A stretch of DNA of 64,000 nucleotides from Acinetobacter rudis (GTDB taxonomy: Bacteria > Pseudomonadota > Gammaproteobacteria > Pseudomonadales > Moraxellaceae), in the NCBI RefSeq assembly GCF_000829675.1, contig NZ_BBRX01000021.1, forward strand, positions 1-64,000, in the 5' to 3' direction. A program made the translations under genes and the position numbers. The notes below the pieces were generated by a model. It saw nothing but the letters and a program-made list of their open reading frames with translations. It was not told where the DNA came from and did no database searches. Position 1 is the stretch's first letter. Each line of letters starts with the position of its first letter. Below are positions 34,260 through 43,813 of this stretch, one piece after another.

Positions 34260-36878
34260 TTACCAACCTCCCCAACTACCGCATTCTGGACATTTTATAT
34301 TAAACATTTCTATTGCACGCGCAGAATGATACGACCAGTAAAGTCCGTTTTTAATGATTCGACTTTGATGATTTCGACTCGAACAATGATTGTATACTTG
34401 CATCTGTTCGCATTCCGAGCATGTCATCCATACAGATTGTTGAGTTTTACTTCTCTTAACATTGTCCTTGTCATACCAGAACGTATTCTTCTCAATCTTC
34501 ACTAAATTATTAGATCCACAACGAATGCACATTGGTACCGCTAAGGTTTTATCACTACCATAACGATACATATCACTATCTAATTTATATTGAAGAAACA
34601 TGCCCAGTAAACGCTGAAGCTCATCACTATATAACCTATCATCTATTGGGTTTAAATATATCGCACCCCTTTCGTGTGCGTAGTACTCACCATTACCCTG
34701 GTAGTCCACTTCACCCAAATAACTATACTTGCCCCAATCTTGAGCTGTAACACGCTTATCAATTACGTTATTGCAAGGATGTATCAAAAAGACTGGATTT
34801 TGGCCGTCTTCACTGTAATTTTTATCTTCATACAGCTCATTAATTTTAGCTATTAAACCACCATCTCTCCCAAATGTAGCCTTATCATAAAATTTTGAAT
34901 CCATAATAAATTTTTTGTGATGAACTCGACTATTGTTCAGATCGTCTTCTTCAAACCAGGTAAGATCCAAAGTAAAATCTGGCTTCTTCTTGTTGGGTAG
35001 CCTCTTTTCGTACCATAAGGTTATGTTTCTCTTACCATTTTCATTAACCAAATTAATGGAAATATCACTACTATTACTTTTAATGGCATTAATAACACTA
35101 TATTTCCAATCATCTTGCGGAACAAACCGGAATACATTTTTAAGCACCATAATAATTTGAATTAATGACCATCTCTCATAGAGCAATGGCATATTAACCA
35201 ATCCAATTTCCTCAATCTTCTCAAGGCTAATTAAAAGGTTTTCATCCTGCAAATTCATAGCTTTTAGAAGGTTTTTATAATTATTATGAATAGCTTGATA
35301 ATTAGGGTTTTGTACAAATGTCATTGAGTTTGGGAAAATCGAAGACGGCTTCACACCCGTATCTTTGAGTTGATTAATTATAGTTTTCAGCACTCTTAGC
35401 TTTGGCTCTGATTTCTCATACACCTGTATTGAAAGCATCTGATGATACTCGTAATAAGCTATACGGTTTCTTAAAGCGCTCTTTTCTTTTTCTTGCTCTC
35501 TAAGCTCTTTATCGGTTAGTTTTCGAATCCAATTTCTTTCGCTAAGCTCTATACCAATATCTATTTCTTTTTCATAAAGAGTTACCGCATATTCCATTTT
35601 TTTAGAATTAATAAAAGTAACTGAATGAATATCATCAAAGTGAAGATTTACAAATTTTTCATGTCTATTGGTATGATATTCACAATCAAATTCAAGCTCC
35701 ATGCCCGTTTCAATAACTTTTAATAAGCCTTCAAACTCACCACCCAATGCCAAAACATAATATCGATCAACAGGCTTCTTATATCTATCATTGCTCCAGA
35801 TTTGAAAAAAGAACCCATCACCTCTATGGGTCGCACCCTCAATTTTGATTCTTAATTTTTCAGATAAAGGTTCATCACTAAGCGGGATTTTATAATGAGC
35901 AACTAGAGTATCAATGTGACTTTGCCAGTATTCTTTTTTGCCTCGTTGACCGATTCTTCTCAAATCAGCAACCACTAAATCCCGATCAACTTTTGAATGG
36001 TCTTTCAAAGCATCGTGCTGGGCTCGCAATTTATCGGCTTGAAGCTTAAATCGCTCCATCTTATTGCCTGCAAGTATCACAATCTGCTTAATAATTCGAT
36101 AGCAACGTTCTAATGCAAATAATACATATCTATTTTCAGGAACGTTGTATGACGACTCTGTAGCGCGACTTGTTAAGTACTTCTGGTTAGCTTTCGTTGA
36201 AATCTCCATGAAAGTACGATTAACAGGCCTCACCTCTTTTCTAGGCTTCAAAGATTGAATTTCGCGAAGCTCAACTTTTGGATTTATTAATACCTTATGA
36301 GCGTGAGCAACCAAGCTCTCAATACACTTAATCGCTTCCTCACCAACACCTTCAATTTGACCGCCTTTGGCTTTACCCTGAACAACACTTGATTCATCTA
36401 AAATAAGCTCCCAAAGATCATTTTTGAAAACTTTCAAATACCGCTCAAGTTGCTCATGCGTAAAATCCGAGCCATTAATCAAAACTTTACATATTTTTCC
36501 TTGAAGCACTAAACGAACCATTCCAGCTATATTTGGCGCAATACTTGACCAATGGTTAAGATCTTCAACCCAATGTTCTTTTAAAAACCACCACTCCAAG
36601 CCCGTTTCAGGATCCTTAATCGAAGATAAATATTTCTTCTCACCGTTTGGTAATTCCACATAGGGTTTATCTGAGGTTTGATTTAAAAACCTAACCGCCA
36701 ACACCCCCCGTTTTACCCCTTCAACTTTGGGATAAATCGTAGTTTCAACCTGATGAATACCAAGACGCTCATTATATTCAACACTAAGCGGTACCAGAGA
36801 TTCCGTCACTTTTGTGAGAATGTCCTGGTTATACCACTTGAGCTCTAAATATTTAATTTCGAAATATAGATCCATCAT
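34260..36878 (-). CDS. McrC-like DUF2357 nuclease with zinc ribbons, 872 aa
   Basis: Partner of a McrB-like AAA+ protein. The N-terminal and middle parts fit DUF2357. A PD-(D/E)XK nuclease core is seen at about residues 634-660: KKPDFTLDL then FIMDSKFYDK. The C-terminus has two zinc-ribbon-like Cys pairs (CIRCGSNN...CSEC and CPECGSWG), probably for DNA recognition. Such pairs act as modification- or structure-dependent restriction systems. The start overlaps the AAA gene stop by one base (TAATG). The specificity cannot be told. Confidence 0.87.
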   Translation of the reverse strand: MMDLYFEIKYLELKWYNQDILTKVTESLVPLSVEYNERLGIHQVETTIYPKVEGVKRGVLAVRFLNQTSDKPYVELPNGEKKYLSSIKDPETGLEWWFLKEHWVEDLNHWSSIAPNIAGMVRLVLQGKICKVLINGSDFTHEQLERYLKVFKNDLWELILDESSVVQGKAKGGQIEGVGEEAIKCIESLVAHAHKVLINPKVELREIQSLKPRKEVRPVNRTFMEISTKANQKYLTSRATESSYNVPENRYVLFALERCYRIIKQIVILAGNKMERFKLQADKLRAQHDALKDHSKVDRDLVVADLRRIGQRGKKEYWQSHIDTLVAHYKIPLSDEPLSEKLRIKIEGATHRGDGFFFQIWSNDRYKKPVDRYYVLALGGEFEGLLKVIETGMELEFDCEYHTNRHEKFVNLHFDDIHSVTFINSKKMEYAVTLYEKEIDIGIELSERNWIRKLTDKELREQEKEKSALRNRIAYYEYHQMLSIQVYEKSEPKLRVLKTIINQLKDTGVKPSSIFPNSMTFVQNPNYQAIHNNYKNLLKAMNLQDENLLISLEKIEEIGLVNMPLLYERWSLIQIIMVLKNVFRFVPQDDWKYSVINAIKSNSSDISINLVNENGKRNITLWYEKRLPNKKKPDFTLDLTWFEEDDLNNSRVHHKKFIMDSKFYDKATFGRDGGLIAKINELYEDKNYSEDGQNPVFLIHPCNNVIDKRVTAQDWGKYSYLGEVDYQGNGEYYAHERGAIYLNPIDDRLYSDELQRLLGMFLQYKLDSDMYRYGSDKTLAVPMCIRCGSNNLVKIEKNTFWYDKDNVKRSKTQQSVWMTCSECEQMQVYNHCSSRNHQSRIIKNGLYWSYHSARAIEMFNIKCPECGSWGGW

Positions 36879-39094
36879 TACGACCAGAAATTCACAATCC
36901 CATCATTCGCCTTAGCATCACTAACTACATTTTCGAGAGTATGTACTGATGAAAAAATATCACTATAAGTCTCGTGATTTGGCAGAAGTTGCTTAAGTCG
37001 CTCCACAAAAACGCGCTCCACCAGCTCAAGCTTTGTTTGAGCACCAATTTGCTTATTCCCATCAAAGGTAAACTTAGGTAGCACCTTGTGTAATAAGAAA
37101 TTATTGACAGCAATCTCATCATCATCATTCACATCTTTAAGTAAATTCAGATAATTCAACCCCTGACGTATTGTTCTCATACCAAACTCAATACCTAGCT
37201 TATGGAAGAACTCCTTGTTGAGACTAATAAAAAGTTCGCAGAACGGGTCCTTAGGATCAAACTTAGGATAATTCGCTCTATAACCTAGAGACTGAATGTC
37301 AAATATTAGAGGTTTACTAACATCATCAAAGCCATAATCCACAACCTCTTCAAGAATTTCATTCCAATCTGATAATAGAGGTGACTCAAAGCGAATTATA
37401 TGAGCCCTATCTAAGATTTTAGGTGATAAGTAGTGCGTAGTTTCATCAATATTAATTGCGCCAATGATATGAACGTTTGCAGGCATTTTTATGCTTGATG
37501 GCATAGTCATTACCGCCGACAGCATTCGACGAATTTCACTATGATATTTAATGAGTGAATCTTTATCGCTAAATCCAAAGGCCAACCTCAACTGTGAATT
37601 GAGCTGCTCATCTTTTAATAACTCAATGAAATTTACAACACCGTGTTCACTGTATTTATCTTTTGTCGATTGAATAACATCTACAACAGCTTTCAACTCT
37701 GATAAAACATGTGCTGATTCACTCTCAGCATAAAGAGAAATTTCGGGTTCATCATCGCGTGTCTCTAGAAGCGATAGAAAATCAGCAAAGTAATATTCAA
37801 CACGCGCAAGATTCATCTCATCTAGACAGATAAAATATGGGATTTCTGGATTTTGCTGAGCTTCAATTAAAGCCTCCAGGAACGGAGTGGCTAAGTACTT
37901 TTTTTCTAGCGGGTTATAGTAACCAAGTAGATCCTCAGAACTTGTCCAGTTTGGTTTTACTGGAATAATAATCGACTTACCACCTACAGCCTTGGCAAAA
38001 GATTTAACAAGATTGGTTTTACCTGAACCTGAGTCGCCAGCCAAAATAATCAAATCTTTTGTTCTTAGTAGTGTCAAATAATTTTCAACTACATGACGTG
38101 GATACATATACTCCATGTCTACTAAATGCGCATGGATGTAAGATACCGCTTTCTGAAAATCACCATTTAGATCTTCATTAAATGACAAACCATCAACACG
38201 CTCAATAAAGGGCTTGGATTGATTTAAAAACAGATCAATATCATCCTCATCAACAAACTCAAAAGTTTTCAAAAAGTGTGCTTTGTCAGCTACATAACTT
38301 TTTAGTCTTTGGATTTTATTGTTCATTTCAGCCTCTATTTGATCGAATCTTCTGGTCAGACTCTTAATTTCATTTAATCTAAGTTGCTTATCCTGAGATA
38401 ACTTTTCATTTACTAATTCAAGCTTCACTTTTTGAGCATTTAATTCATCAAGTAGATTCTTTACCTTATCTCGCTGCTCTTTCGTCAGTTCAAGTTCAGC
38501 TAATCCCTTTTCATTTAATTGCTGAAACTCAGTTTCCCTTGCAGATATTTGAGTCTCGATTTCACTTTGCTTTTGTTTGACCTCTTTATTTATGTCCCCC
38601 ATCGCTTTTTCATGATAAAAGTCATAGATCGCTTTCGAGATAAATTGACTGCGTTCAGCATTCAAGCTCGGATTTATCAAAATTTCATGTGGAATCTCTT
38701 TAGGCAGGTAAAGTAGGTTCTCACCTGAGCCTTTTTTGAGAGTTAACTCAAAGGGATTATCATGTTTGATTCTTTCTGATTCAGGAGAAAGTTCAACCTC
38801 ACAACGGACATAACATCTTTTGCGTTTATCGCCCAATCGCACAGCATCTTTGGGTGAAACAAAGATCTTACAGTTCCCTCGATCAAGTCCTTTTAACGGA
38901 TAGTACAGTCGCTCACCAGTTAAGACTGAATGAGGCTCTAAAATAAACCCATATGCTGACTCTCCTAAAGGTGGCAACTCAGCCCAAATTTCAATTTTTC
39001 CGTCTTGAACTCCCCAAGATTCGGCTAATAACGCCAGGATTTCATCTTCAGATAATCCTTTCAGCTCTTCTTTGGTATAAATCTTTTCATTCAT
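36878..39094 (-). CDS. McrB-like AAA+ NTPase with coiled coil, 738 aa
   Basis: The motor subunit of a McrBC-type restriction system. N-terminal about 130 residues form a beta-rich recognition domain, followed at about 160-270 by a long coiled coil (Gln/Glu/Lys-rich). The AAA+ core has Walker A AGDSGSGKTNL (about 356) and the McrB signature LLGYYNP with CLDEMNLARVEYYFADFLSLLE (about 425). It probably moves on DNA and activates the DUF2357 nuclease encoded next. The added coiled coil recalls CoCoNuT-type McrBC relatives, but the partner here has no coiled coil. Confidence 0.9.
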   Translation of the reverse strand: MNEKIYTKEELKGLSEDEILALLAESWGVQDGKIEIWAELPPLGESAYGFILEPHSVLTGERLYYPLKGLDRGNCKIFVSPKDAVRLGDKRKRCYVRCEVELSPESERIKHDNPFELTLKKGSGENLLYLPKEIPHEILINPSLNAERSQFISKAIYDFYHEKAMGDINKEVKQKQSEIETQISARETEFQQLNEKGLAELELTKEQRDKVKNLLDELNAQKVKLELVNEKLSQDKQLRLNEIKSLTRRFDQIEAEMNNKIQRLKSYVADKAHFLKTFEFVDEDDIDLFLNQSKPFIERVDGLSFNEDLNGDFQKAVSYIHAHLVDMEYMYPRHVVENYLTLLRTKDLIILAGDSGSGKTNLVKSFAKAVGGKSIIIPVKPNWTSSEDLLGYYNPLEKKYLATPFLEALIEAQQNPEIPYFICLDEMNLARVEYYFADFLSLLETRDDEPEISLYAESESAHVLSELKAVVDVIQSTKDKYSEHGVVNFIELLKDEQLNSQLRLAFGFSDKDSLIKYHSEIRRMLSAVMTMPSSIKMPANVHIIGAINIDETTHYLSPKILDRAHIIRFESPLLSDWNEILEEVVDYGFDDVSKPLIFDIQSLGYRANYPKFDPKDPFCELFISLNKEFFHKLGIEFGMRTIRQGLNYLNLLKDVNDDDEIAVNNFLLHKVLPKFTFDGNKQIGAQTKLELVERVFVERLKQLLPNHETYSDIFSSVHTLENVVSDAKANDGIVNFWS

Positions 39095-39626
39095 AAATTA
39101 TCTTTTAAAAGAATGGTTAAAAAATAGATTTCACAATTTCTGATTCAAAACTATTTTTTATTCAATAAATCAACTAATCCTAGTCATAAGCTTATTTTAA
39201 TATATAAATTAAATATTTATACCTTATTACTTCAATATTAGCTCTTATAATAGACACATGGAGTATGAATTTGACTTAGAAAAAGTAAATCTTTGATTTT
39301 TTTGTGTTAGGTTCATGAACCTAAAAAAATTAAATATAAGAATAAACTTTATAATAAATTGATTTTAATTACATTTTAATTGTTTAAAAACATGAAGTGG
39401 ACTTTAGGTAAACATAAGTTAAATGAAATATCTAAGACTGTGGCTTACACACTGTTGTTTGCAATAAATACCTAATTATTAGAATTTGTCTAATTTATAT
39501 TTAGAAAAAAGTTAACGAGCAAATAAGCTGTAATTTTCTATATTAATTACTTTTAAAATTGAACCCTCTCATTTTTTAACTCGCTCGGGTTATAATAATG
39601 GCCTCCCAAAATATGGTTGATCTGTT
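39095..39626. other. Intergenic region with repeat C
   Basis: No gene is supported in these 530 AT-rich bases. They carry repeat C and must hold the promoter of the minus-strand McrBC-like pair on the left and of the VF530 gene on the right; TATAAT at 39591 could be the VF530 -10 box. Confidence 0.5.
39310..39475 (+). repeat. Repeat C: GGTTCATGAACC ... CATAAGTTAAAT ... GGCTTACA
   Basis: The palindrome at 39310-39321 and CATAAGTTAAAT at 39413-39424 match repeat A in sequence and spacing. The following 50 bases (AATATCT, TGGCTTACA, TTTGCAA) match 40062-40105 after the VF530 gene. It therefore overlaps both repeat A and repeat B. Confidence 0.65.
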
Positions 39627-39863
39627 ATGAACACCTCCAATGACCCTCTACATGACAAAAAACTTGCTGACATTTTGGATGAATTATTGGATTACTACGG
39701 TGGCTTTGAAGGTTTAAGTCGTAAAATTGAAATTAGATGTTTTTGTATAGATCCAAGTGTTAAATCATCATTGCGATTCTTGCGTACCACACCATGGGCT
39801 CGTGAAAAAGTAGAAAGCTTATATTTATATGTCTTACGCCAAAAAGCCAAGCAAAAATCTTAG
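39627..39863 (+). CDS. VF530 family (DUF2132) DNA-binding protein
   Basis: A 78-residue protein with the family signature: NDPLHDKKLADILDELLDYYGG at the start, then IRCFCIDPSVKSSLRFLR and TPWAREKVESLYL. VF530 proteins are small, helical and thought to bind DNA; their role is not known. Full length and intact. A decayed copy of its last 20 codons lies at 33880-33936 on the other side of the McrBC-like module, and the gene itself sits between repeats C and B. Confidence 0.93.
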   Translation: MNTSNDPLHDKKLADILDELLDYYGGFEGLSRKIEIRCFCIDPSVKSSLRFLRTTPWAREKVESLYLYVLRQKAKQKS

Positions 39864-40265
39864 CTATCAAAGCCCATCTCCAGCATAATATTTTATCTAG
39901 GTATTAAACTAATCTTATTGAATGGTTATCGATTTTGTAGATACCTGTTAGTGAGTGATGGACTACCACCACTCCCCTAAACAAATATAGTCTATTCTTA
40001 AGACTTTTTAGTAGGAAACCATGTATTCATAGCTGGTTTTATAAACCAAATAAGTTAAATAGAATATCTGAAACTTTGGCTTACATACAACACGGTTTGT
40101 TGCAAACCCATAACTCGCATATTATAAGTGAGGCTGTTTTTCATTCAAATTATTCAGCGACTGAGTTGTCTAATGATTGTTCCTGCTTTTTAGTAATGAG
40201 TTGCTAACAACGATTTAATTTACTGTGAATATACATAAGATATGTTTGCAGGGAAAATGCACTCC
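39864..40265. other. Intergenic region with IS-end relic and repeat B
   Basis: No gene seen. It holds the IS relic at 39959, the GGTTTTATAAACC palindrome at 40035-40047 and the shared ATAAGTTAAAT ... GGCTTACA tail. The right boundary of the island probably lies here, between about 40110 and 40260. Confidence 0.6.
39959..39999 (+). repeat. IS3-type terminal end relic (relic B)
   Basis: These 41 bases match the right end of the IS at 25932-27170 (read inward from 27170) at 37 of 41 positions, starting TGGACTACCACCACTCC. Only the end is left; no orfA or orfB follows. Confidence 0.85.
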
Positions 40266-40306
40266 CAGACCAAAAAGAGAATTAAATTCTCTATTGGTCT
40301 TTTCCT
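40266..40306. terminator. Terminator after STAS-like hypothetical gene
   Basis: A nested hairpin: AGACCAA with TTGGTCT outside, AGAGAAT with ATTCTCT inside, then TTTT on the plus strand and a shorter A/T tract on the other side. It ends the minus-strand MBL operon at 40317. Confidence 0.75.
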
Positions 40307-40316
40307 AGAAATCATT

Positions 40317-40688
40317 CTAAAAAGATAAAGATAATAATTTCTGACTCAAAATTATTGCTTCTTCTTTCGTTTGTGCTTGGTAAAATGATATTTTCCAAAT
40401 TTTTTGATCCCTATCTAAAAACTTTTGATCAACCTTTTCTTCCACAATTTCAATCCATCCCTTTATCATGGATAATGCTTGCGTATTTGCCTTGATCCAT
40501 TGAATGTTTTGTTTCCACAGCTCTTGTGATGGAGATGGTTCATTAAATTTAGATTTTAGATCTCGGATTAATACAAAAGGTTGATTTCTCTTTAGTAACT
40601 GATCTAATTGCTGTATAAATTCGGTCAAACTACCTTGGTGGTTATGACTCACTTCCACTATGGGGAAGTCTTCTAAATTTAATTCCAT
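40317..40688 (-). CDS. Hypothetical protein, 123 aa
   Basis: Not recognised with certainty. It is a small soluble alpha/beta protein (PFVLIRDLKSKF, then a helix and WKISFYQAQTKEEAI) whose alternating strand-helix pattern resembles a STAS or SpoIIAA-like domain. It follows the MBL-fold hydrolase by 17 bases and is co-transcribed with it, ending at a clear terminator. Confidence 0.75.
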   Translation of the reverse strand: MELNLEDFPIVEVSHNHQGSLTEFIQQLDQLLKRNQPFVLIRDLKSKFNEPSPSQELWKQNIQWIKANTQALSMIKGWIEIVEEKVDQKFLDRDQKIWKISFYQAQTKEEAIILSQKLLSLSF

Positions 40689-40705
40689 ACCATACTCTTA
40701 ATAAA

Positions 40706-41722
40706 TTATTTATCTGGATTAGACTGAAGTTCATTAACTAAACTTGGCAATACAATTTCTTTTTTTGAAAGCTCAGCATAAAAATTCGCAATTTGAAATG
40801 GTAGAAACACCCGGTTATTCCACTGAGGATATTCTCTATAAATCGTAGGTGATATGTTTTTAATAATCTGATCTTGGTTATGCCCTAAATCAATTTGCTG
40901 TTTGACCAAGCTTTTTACTCGAAGCATATGTTGTTTAAATTCATGTAAATCTTTAACTGTTGAGAGCTTTCCATGACCTGGTACAACAATCTTTGGCTTC
41001 ATATCAATTATTTGTTGAATAACCTTGATCCACTGACTTCCTTTTGAATCTTCATCAGGCATAATCGGATAGAAATCTCTCTCATATAGATCCCCCATAA
41101 AGACCGTACCAGAATGCTGATCATAAACAATTTGATCACCACGAGTATGTGCAGGTATTTCTTGTAAAATGACTAGTCGTCCTCCCAAATCAAGTACCTG
41201 TCGATTTGTATAAGTTTTATCTGCAAAACGGATCATCACATTTTCAAGTGCATTTTGTTCGATCTGTCCAAAAGCACGAAACATTTTTAAGTAGTTTTCC
41301 CCTTTGACGATTAACTCATCATTTTGCTTCTTGTTCATGATATATGTTGCGTCTTTGAACGCGGAGGCTCCGAACTGATGCTCTGGATGAAAATGAGTCG
41401 TTGTCAGATAGATCTTTCGGTTTTTAGCAATATCTTTGGCAAGCTGATAGACATTTTGGCCATTTATTATGCCCATACCCGTATCAATCACTAGGATTGC
41501 ATTCTTTCCCTCAATGATCCCAATATTAGGAACATAATTAATATATGGATCTGGAATAAGCCATACCCCAGATGCAATTTGATGTTTCTTTTCTACTTGG
41601 ACAATTGGAGCTGCTGTGAGCTGAAATTGAGGACTGCTCTCTGGTACATGGCGACTATTCGCATAAGCATTAAAAGTACTTAATGTAATGAGAGAAAATG
41701 TTAGAAATTGTTTGATCTTCAT
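40706..41722 (-). CDS. Periplasmic MBL-fold metallo-hydrolase
   Basis: A 338-residue metallo-beta-lactamase-fold hydrolase with a Sec signal peptide (cleavage near NAYA, residue 21). Metal ligands are visible: THFHPEH (HxHxxH), PAHTRGD, the Asp in FMGDLYERD and VPGHG. Family members hydrolyse esters, lactones or thioesters; this is not a recognised carbapenemase. It is divergent from the tetR gene, with the same operator motif before each gene, so it is the likely TetR target. Confidence 0.87.
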   Translation of the reverse strand: MKIKQFLTFSLITLSTFNAYANSRHVPESSPQFQLTAAPIVQVEKKHQIASGVWLIPDPYINYVPNIGIIEGKNAILVIDTGMGIINGQNVYQLAKDIAKNRKIYLTTTHFHPEHQFGASAFKDATYIMNKKQNDELIVKGENYLKMFRAFGQIEQNALENVMIRFADKTYTNRQVLDLGGRLVILQEIPAHTRGDQIVYDQHSGTVFMGDLYERDFYPIMPDEDSKGSQWIKVIQQIIDMKPKIVVPGHGKLSTVKDLHEFKQHMLRVKSLVKQQIDLGHNQDQIIKNISPTIYREYPQWNNRVFLPFQIANFYAELSKKEIVLPSLVNELQSNPDK

Positions 41723-41773
41723 TGGTTCGGTTTCCTCAATAATATGAAGATTTCATATGAGAAACCCATAATA

Positions 41774-41787
41774 TGAGTAAGAACTCA
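41774..41787. promoter_or_regulatory. Operator copy 1 (TGAGTnnnnACTCA)
   Basis: The inverted repeat TGAGT-AAGA-ACTCA, followed by CATT, lies about 50 bp upstream of the MBL hydrolase start. A second copy with the same arms sits by the tetR promoter. Confidence 0.7.
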
Positions 41788-41920
41788 CATTAGATACTCG
41801 CATTAAATTATTATTAAAAAATAAATTAAATATAATAAAATCAATATATTAAAAAAACTTATTTTCTATATTTTTAAGATGATGAAGATATTGCTCATAT
41901 TTTTTAACTGCGTAACTCTA

Positions 41921-41954
41921 TTGATAGTTGTGTATAAAGATGAGTTAATACTCA
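41921..41954 (+). promoter_or_regulatory. tetR promoter with operator copy 2
   Basis: TTGATA (41921-41926) and GTTAAT (41944-41949) with 17-base spacing form a promoter. The operator TGAGT-TAAT-ACTCA (41941-41954) covers the -10 box. This suggests that the TetR protein represses itself. Confidence 0.65.
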
Positions 41955-41979
41955 CATTGACATTGTCTGATTAATTGTC

Positions 41980-42600
41980 ATGAAATTAGTTCTCAAGCCA
42001 AGAAAAACACCTATCCAAGGTCGATCAAGAGTGACTGTTGATGCAATTTTACAAAGTGCGGCAGAAATCTTGAAAGAAATGGATTATGCAAAATTTAATA
42101 CTAATTTAGTGGCAGAACGTGCTGGAATTAGTATCGGTTCGCTATATCAATACTTTCCCAATAAAGACGCTCTAATTGTAGCGCTACATAAAAAGCATAC
42201 GCAGCACATCCGAGATCTACTTCGAACTGTGCTTGATAGACAAAATGCCCAGACCTTAAGGCAGAAAATTGAATCTTTGGTTGATGGTGTCATCGCAGCC
42301 CACTCATTTGAACCTGAGCTACACAAGTTGCTTGAAAAGAAACTCCCTTTCTTTGATATTAATAGAGTTGAAGATGAGACTGGGATTCGACAAGAAATTT
42401 TTCGTTTAGTTGAATTACATCAAGATGAGATTATAGAAAAAGACAAGCCCCTCATTGTTTGGATGATTTTACAATTATTAGAATCGTTAATTCATGCAGC
42501 AGTACTTGAACCACCGACTAACGTAAAGCCTCAGGCAGTAAGAAACGCGATTATTCAATCTATATATAGTTATTTAACAAATACGCCTGACCGTCTTTAA
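41980..42600 (+). CDS. TetR family transcriptional regulator
   Basis: A 206-residue repressor with an N-terminal HTH (ILQSAAEILKE...NTNLVAERAGISIGSLYQYFPNKDALI) and an all-helical ligand-binding C-terminal domain. It is divergent from the MBL hydrolase operon, and matching inverted repeats lie at both promoters. The ligand is unknown; the target is inferred to be the hydrolase pair. Confidence 0.9.
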   Translation: MKLVLKPRKTPIQGRSRVTVDAILQSAAEILKEMDYAKFNTNLVAERAGISIGSLYQYFPNKDALIVALHKKHTQHIRDLLRTVLDRQNAQTLRQKIESLVDGVIAAHSFEPELHKLLEKKLPFFDINRVEDETGIRQEIFRLVELHQDEIIEKDKPLIVWMILQLLESLIHAAVLEPPTNVKPQAVRNAIIQSIYSYLTNTPDRL

Positions 42601-42649
42601 AGATTTTCTTCATTTGATTGGACAGTCGATCCCGCTATCATTTTATTAA

Positions 42650-43675
42650 TTATAATCTTAATCGCTCATTCGCATTATAAAAAAACTCTGTATCACTTTG
42701 AATTTTAGGTGAAATATGTTGCTCAACCCATGTTAACCATGCTCTGGTTTTGGCATCAATAAAATGGCGTGATGGTAGCAAAGCATAAACACCAATATCA
42801 GGAGATCTCCACCCTCCTAAGATTCGACGTAATTTTCCTGCACGTATAGCCTCAATCACAGTAAAGGTTGGAAGTAATGCAATGCCCATGCCTTGCTGTA
42901 CCATATCTAATAATAGCTCTGGTGTATCTGCGATCAATGGTCCTGTGATATCGATTTGATATGAATGATTATTTTCACCGATGAGATGCCATTTCGGGGT
43001 TATAGATGGATTCACCAATCTTAAACAAGCGTGTTGTTGCAGGTCATCTAATGATTTTGGTTCACCATATTTTTCTAGATATGCAGGTGAAGCACAAAGC
43101 AGTGAAAATATTGTTCCAATCTGACGAGCTACAATTCTTGAGTCAGCTAAAGATTCAGTGAGATATAAACTGACGTCAATACCTTTACCTAAAAGGTCTG
43201 GTACATTCTGCGAAGTACGATATTCAATGGTTAGCTCTGGGTAAGCTTGACAGAATTCCGACATCATCGGAGATACATAATGATGCCCAAAGCTTGCCAT
43301 ACTTAAAACACGTAACTTCCCCTGTGGTTTAGTGGCCATTCCCCTTGCTTGAGTTTCAGCTTCTTCGACCATTGCAAGAACTTGACGACATTGTTCTGCA
43401 TATGTTGCACCAATATGGGTCAATGCGTGTTGTCTTGTTGATCTTTGTAATAATTTTGTTCCTAACCGCCCTTCTAATTCACTAATGAGCCGTGATACTT
43501 GCGCTGTGGTCAGTTCCATCTGCTCTGCGGCAGCTGTAAAACTTCCGCTGTCAATGACTTTTAGAAAAGCATGCATTGCATGTAGTAATCCACCCTCAAG
43601 ATTTTTGCGCATAACGTAAGTATCTTTTTCTAAATTACGCATTGTTGCACCAGACTGGATCAACCACAATGACAT
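42650..43675 (-). CDS. LysR family transcriptional regulator
   Basis: A 341-residue regulator. The HTH is at about residues 35-80 (FLKVIDSGSFTAAAEQMELTTAQVSRLISELE), followed by a LysR substrate-binding domain. In-frame Met codons at 43642 and 43612 are more typical starts for this family, as they put the HTH nearer the N-terminus; no ribosome site decides. It is divergent from the indolepyruvate oxidoreductase gene 138 bp away and probably controls it. Confidence 0.87.
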   Translation of the reverse strand: MSLWLIQSGATMRNLEKDTYVMRKNLEGGLLHAMHAFLKVIDSGSFTAAAEQMELTTAQVSRLISELEGRLGTKLLQRSTRQHALTHIGATYAEQCRQVLAMVEEAETQARGMATKPQGKLRVLSMASFGHHYVSPMMSEFCQAYPELTIEYRTSQNVPDLLGKGIDVSLYLTESLADSRIVARQIGTIFSLLCASPAYLEKYGEPKSLDDLQQHACLRLVNPSITPKWHLIGENNHSYQIDITGPLIADTPELLLDMVQQGMGIALLPTFTVIEAIRAGKLRRILGGWRSPDIGVYALLPSRHFIDAKTRAWLTWVEQHISPKIQSDTEFFYNANERLRL

Positions 43676-43813
43676 AAATGTACATACATTGAGCGATCCT
43701 ATTATCTTAAATTAACTGATCGATTCTTTTTTAATATGTCATTTACAAAAAATATTCAACTGGATGTTGAAACAAGAAAGTAGCTCGAACTACAACAATC
43801 TAAGGAGACAGAG

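Noticed and set aside
11976..40245. GATATGTTT shared near 11976 and 40237 as a possible island att duplication
   Set aside because: Nine AT-rich bases are too short; no longer direct repeat was seen around them.
40706..41722. Acquired class B carbapenemase
   Set aside because: The MBL ligands are present, but the sequence is not that of a known resistance enzyme and the gene is chromosomal with its own TetR; general MBL hydrolase is safer.
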